Assembly: GCA_021736545.1 (NCBI GenBank)
Contig: JAIPFS010000060.1
Location: 1 to 7,747 of the forward strand
Length of the DNA: 7,747 nt
Source: Spirochaetia bacterium
Lineage (GTDB): Bacteria; Spirochaetota; Spirochaetia; PWKH01
Direction of reading: 5' to 3'
Below, piece after piece: positions 6,891 to 7,747 of this stretch. Each line of letters opens with the position of its first letter. Within the stretch, counting starts at the first letter, position 1. A program made the position numbers and the translations under genes. The notes below the pieces were generated by a model, which saw only the letters and a list, made by a program, of their open reading frames with translations, had not been told where the DNA came from and did no database searches.

Positions 6891-6930
6891 ATCTATTAAA
6901 AATAAAATGTACTTATATATTGTAATAGAT
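6891..6930. repeat. 8-bp inverted repeat ahead of the pseudogene
   Basis: ATCTATTA (6891-6898) and TAATAGAT (6923-6930) are perfect inverted copies 24 nt apart, ending 33 nt before the pseudogene start. The AT-rich interval could hold its old promoter (TATATT at 6914-6919), making this a candidate operator pair. The remaining sequence from 6757 to 6963 is extremely AT-rich. It should contain the minus-strand promoter of the 335-aa gene, but no convincing hexamer pair stands out. Confidence 0.3.
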
Positions 6931-6963
6931 GATAAAATAAAAAAGAAGTAGGAGAAATCTCTT

Positions 6964-7181
6964 ATGAACAACCCGTGGATTGATTTACCTGCACAGACTC
7001 CTTATGTGTTAGAAATTGATTCTCATATTATAAGAGAAATGGATATTAGGTATAATGAAAAAAAGTTTGAAGTTGCCCTTGATTTGATACCAGAACCATA
7101 AATTGGTAACGTTAAAGCACCGATATTATTACTTTCGAAAATCCTGGAGTAGATAGAAATGATATTAAGATGAAAAAAAAT
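6964..7181 (+). pseudogene. Decayed gene, NPWxxLP...LPEPF.GN.xAP-type family
   Basis: A good ribosome site (AGGAG, nine nt upstream) and an ATG open a 45-codon frame, MNNPWIDLPAQTPYVLEID..., ending at TAA (7099-7101) after IPEP. The same frame continues directly with IGNVKAPILLLS. Skipping to another frame at the A4 run (7138-7141) gives NPGVDRNDIKMKKN up to a TAA at 7182. Joined, the pieces read PEP-x-IGN-x-KAPILLLS-x-NPG, which I recall as the conserved pattern of an uncharacterised bacterial family (LPEPF-x-G...APVVLL-x-LNPGF); its NPG motif is reminiscent of uracil-DNA glycosylase-type folds, though that link is weak. The stop replaces the expected Phe codon, and loss of one A explains the frameshift. 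The C-terminal part is absent or unrecognisable. It is a broken passenger gene, possibly once under the adjacent regulator. Confidence 0.6.
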
Positions 7182-7275
7182 TAAAAAAATTTTCATCAAA
7201 AGACTGGGGATTGATCAATTCTAATTATTTTAAAAATTCCAAGAAAGTAGAATAAAAGCCTATGGTTTTAATTTT

Positions 7276-7306
7276 AATTGAAAAGTAAATTCTTTCCGTT
7301 TCAATT
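7276..7306. terminator. Weak inverted repeat downstream of the XRE gene
   Basis: AATTGAAA (7276-7283) and TTTCAATT (7299-7306) form a perfect eight-base stem with a 15-nt loop. It lies just beyond the stop of the minus-strand regulator and downstream of the plus-strand pseudogene. The stem is nearly all A/T, so any termination would be weak. On the plus strand it is followed by TTCT. Sequence from 7182 to 7275 shows nothing else recognisable apart from possible pseudogene debris. Confidence 0.3.
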
Positions 7307-7308
7307 TT

Positions 7309-7665
7309 CTAAGAATTAGGTTTTGAAGATTCTATAAAGTGTTCTTTTATAATATTTTCAATATCTTTATCAATAGCTAATTTCAGTTTGTGCTTAATAC
7401 TCAATAGTTCCTGATATTTATCAAAGTTTTTCCATTCTTCATCATCAAAAAATAATTGATATGGTTTTAGACCAACAGCATAAGATATTTTTTGAAGAGT
7501 ATTAGCTGATGGGAATTTTCTAGCAATTTCTATTTCTCCTATATAATTAGTGGAAACTTCACTTAGTTCTGCAAGTTTCTGCTGGGATAAACCTAAATCA
7601 TTTCTTACTTTCTTGATGTTCTTTCCAAGAATCAATTGAATAGTTGGAATTTCTTTTTTTGCCAT
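7309..7665 (-). CDS. XRE-family helix-turn-helix transcriptional regulator
   Basis: A 118-aa DNA-binding protein of the Cro/C1 type. The HTH domain covers about 12-72: GKNIKKVRNDLGLSQQKLAEL forms helices one and two, SEVSTNYIGEIEIARKFPS (35-53) contains the recognition helix, and NTLQKISYAVGLKPYQLFF (55-73) closes the five-helix bundle. The acidic, helical C-terminal tail (74-118) is short and probably dimerises; there is no peptidase or sensor domain. The likely role is repression of its own gene and of whatever lies divergently off the right edge. No Shine-Dalgarno precedes the ATG. A predicted -10 ends five nt before the ATG, so the mRNA is probably leaderless. An inverted repeat overlaps both the -10 and the start codon, a classic autoregulatory arrangement. 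The helical pattern resembles regulators I associate with treponemes, but this is impressionistic. Confidence 0.9.
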   Translation of the reverse strand: MAKKEIPTIQLILGKNIKKVRNDLGLSQQKLAELSEVSTNYIGEIEIARKFPSANTLQKISYAVGLKPYQLFFDDEEWKNFDKYQELLSIKHKLKLAIDKDIENIIKEHFIESSKPNS

Positions 7666-7678
7666 ATTAGATTATGGC
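7661..7678. promoter_or_regulatory. Candidate operator over the XRE start codon
   Basis: GCCATA (7661-7666), six bases, TATGGC (7673-7678): a perfect inverted repeat with 12-bp half-site spacing. It covers the regulator's ATG (7665-7663) and its predicted -10 (7676-7671). A further copy of the half-site, TATGGCT, lies at 7723-7729, 50 bp from the one at 7673-7679, next to the -10 of the divergent promoter. This is well placed for binding by the XRE protein and cross-control of both promoters. One arm is constrained by coding sequence, so part of the symmetry may be coincidental. Confidence 0.5.
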
Positions 7679-7700
7679 TTTGAGATGGGGTTATTGACAA
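7671..7700 (-). promoter_or_regulatory. Promoter of the XRE regulator
   Basis: On the minus strand TTGTCA (7700-7695), 18-nt spacer, CATAAT (7676-7671); each hexamer is one base off consensus. Transcription would start at about the ATG itself, giving a leaderless mRNA, consistent with the missing Shine-Dalgarno. Confidence 0.55.
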
Positions 7701-7723
7701 CACACTTAAAGACATAATATACT
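7694..7723 (+). promoter_or_regulatory. Divergent promoter reading off the right edge
   Basis: TTGACA (7694-7699, consensus), 18-nt spacer, TATACT (7718-7723, five of six). It shares its -35 bases with the minus-strand promoter of the regulator. A downstream ATG at 7724 is too close to the -10 to be the start of this transcript, while ATG at 7736 is a possible one. The gene itself is outside the window. Confidence 0.6.
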
Positions 7724-7747
7724 ATGGCTAATAGAATGTTTTTACCC

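Noticed and set aside
7724..7747. Start of a plus-strand gene (ATG GCT AAT AGA ATG ...) at the right edge
   Set aside because: Only eight codons are visible, there is no ribosome site, and the first ATG abuts the -10. If the window were a circle the frame would stop after 13 codons, so no CDS is called.
1..7747. CRISPR array, tRNA/rRNA genes, insertion sequence or integron attC cassette array
   Set aside because: No regularly spaced repeats, no cloverleaf or rRNA-like conserved sequence, no transposase, and no GTTRRRY/RYYYAAC site pairs were seen. The integrase lacks the integron-specific insertion.

Overview
The window is AT-rich DNA carrying a small mobile replicon or integrated element. 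Its gene content is a rolling-circle-type Rep, a tyrosine recombinase, a large primase-helicase, an XRE-type repressor, two unrecognised proteins and one decayed gene. No ribosomal, tRNA or metabolic genes are visible. Some genes have canonical AGGAGG-type ribosome binding sites, which argues against Bacteroidetes. The AT richness and the style of the XRE regulator (NYIGEIEIARKFPS...) suggest a spirochaete of the Treponema type, or else a Firmicute. This assignment is an inference from memory of protein families, not from a search.

Layout. Left, plus strand: an AT-rich leader with an inverted repeat (139-160); a Rep_trans-like replication initiator (181-1272); a 173-nt gap with a probable promoter and a 28-bp dif-like inverted site; and a 284-aa integrase with the complete catalytic set (1446-2300). 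A bidirectional terminator hairpin (2311-2326) follows. Middle and right, minus strand, read from right to left: an XRE regulator (7309-7665); a 335-aa unknown protein (5749-6756); an 887-aa primase-helicase (2961-5624); a leader region with mini-ORFs and a hairpin (2787-2918); and a 142-aa unknown protein (2343-2771). Between the regulator and the 335-aa gene lies a plus-strand pseudogene (6964 to about 7181), disrupted by a stop codon and a frameshift.

How the genes may work together. Rep would nick and initiate replication. The primase-helicase would prime and unwind, possibly for complementary-strand synthesis or as a second replication module. The integrase would integrate the element or resolve multimers at a nearby core site. 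The XRE protein probably represses its own promoter and a divergent one leading off the right edge. The 7694-7700 heptamer serves as the -35 element for both back-to-back promoters, and an inverted repeat covers the regulator's start codon and -10. Having two replication proteins on opposite strands on either side of a convergent terminator suggests a composite element. The window could also be a whole small plasmid opened arbitrarily, but the ends give no proof of this.

Most notable points: the shared -35 divergent control region; the dif-like site at the integrase promoter; the minus-strand chain of mini-ORFs, including ATG-GTA-TAA behind a perfect Shine-Dalgarno; the C7 tract inside the 335-aa gene; and the mixture of genes with strong Shine-Dalgarno sites and genes with none.
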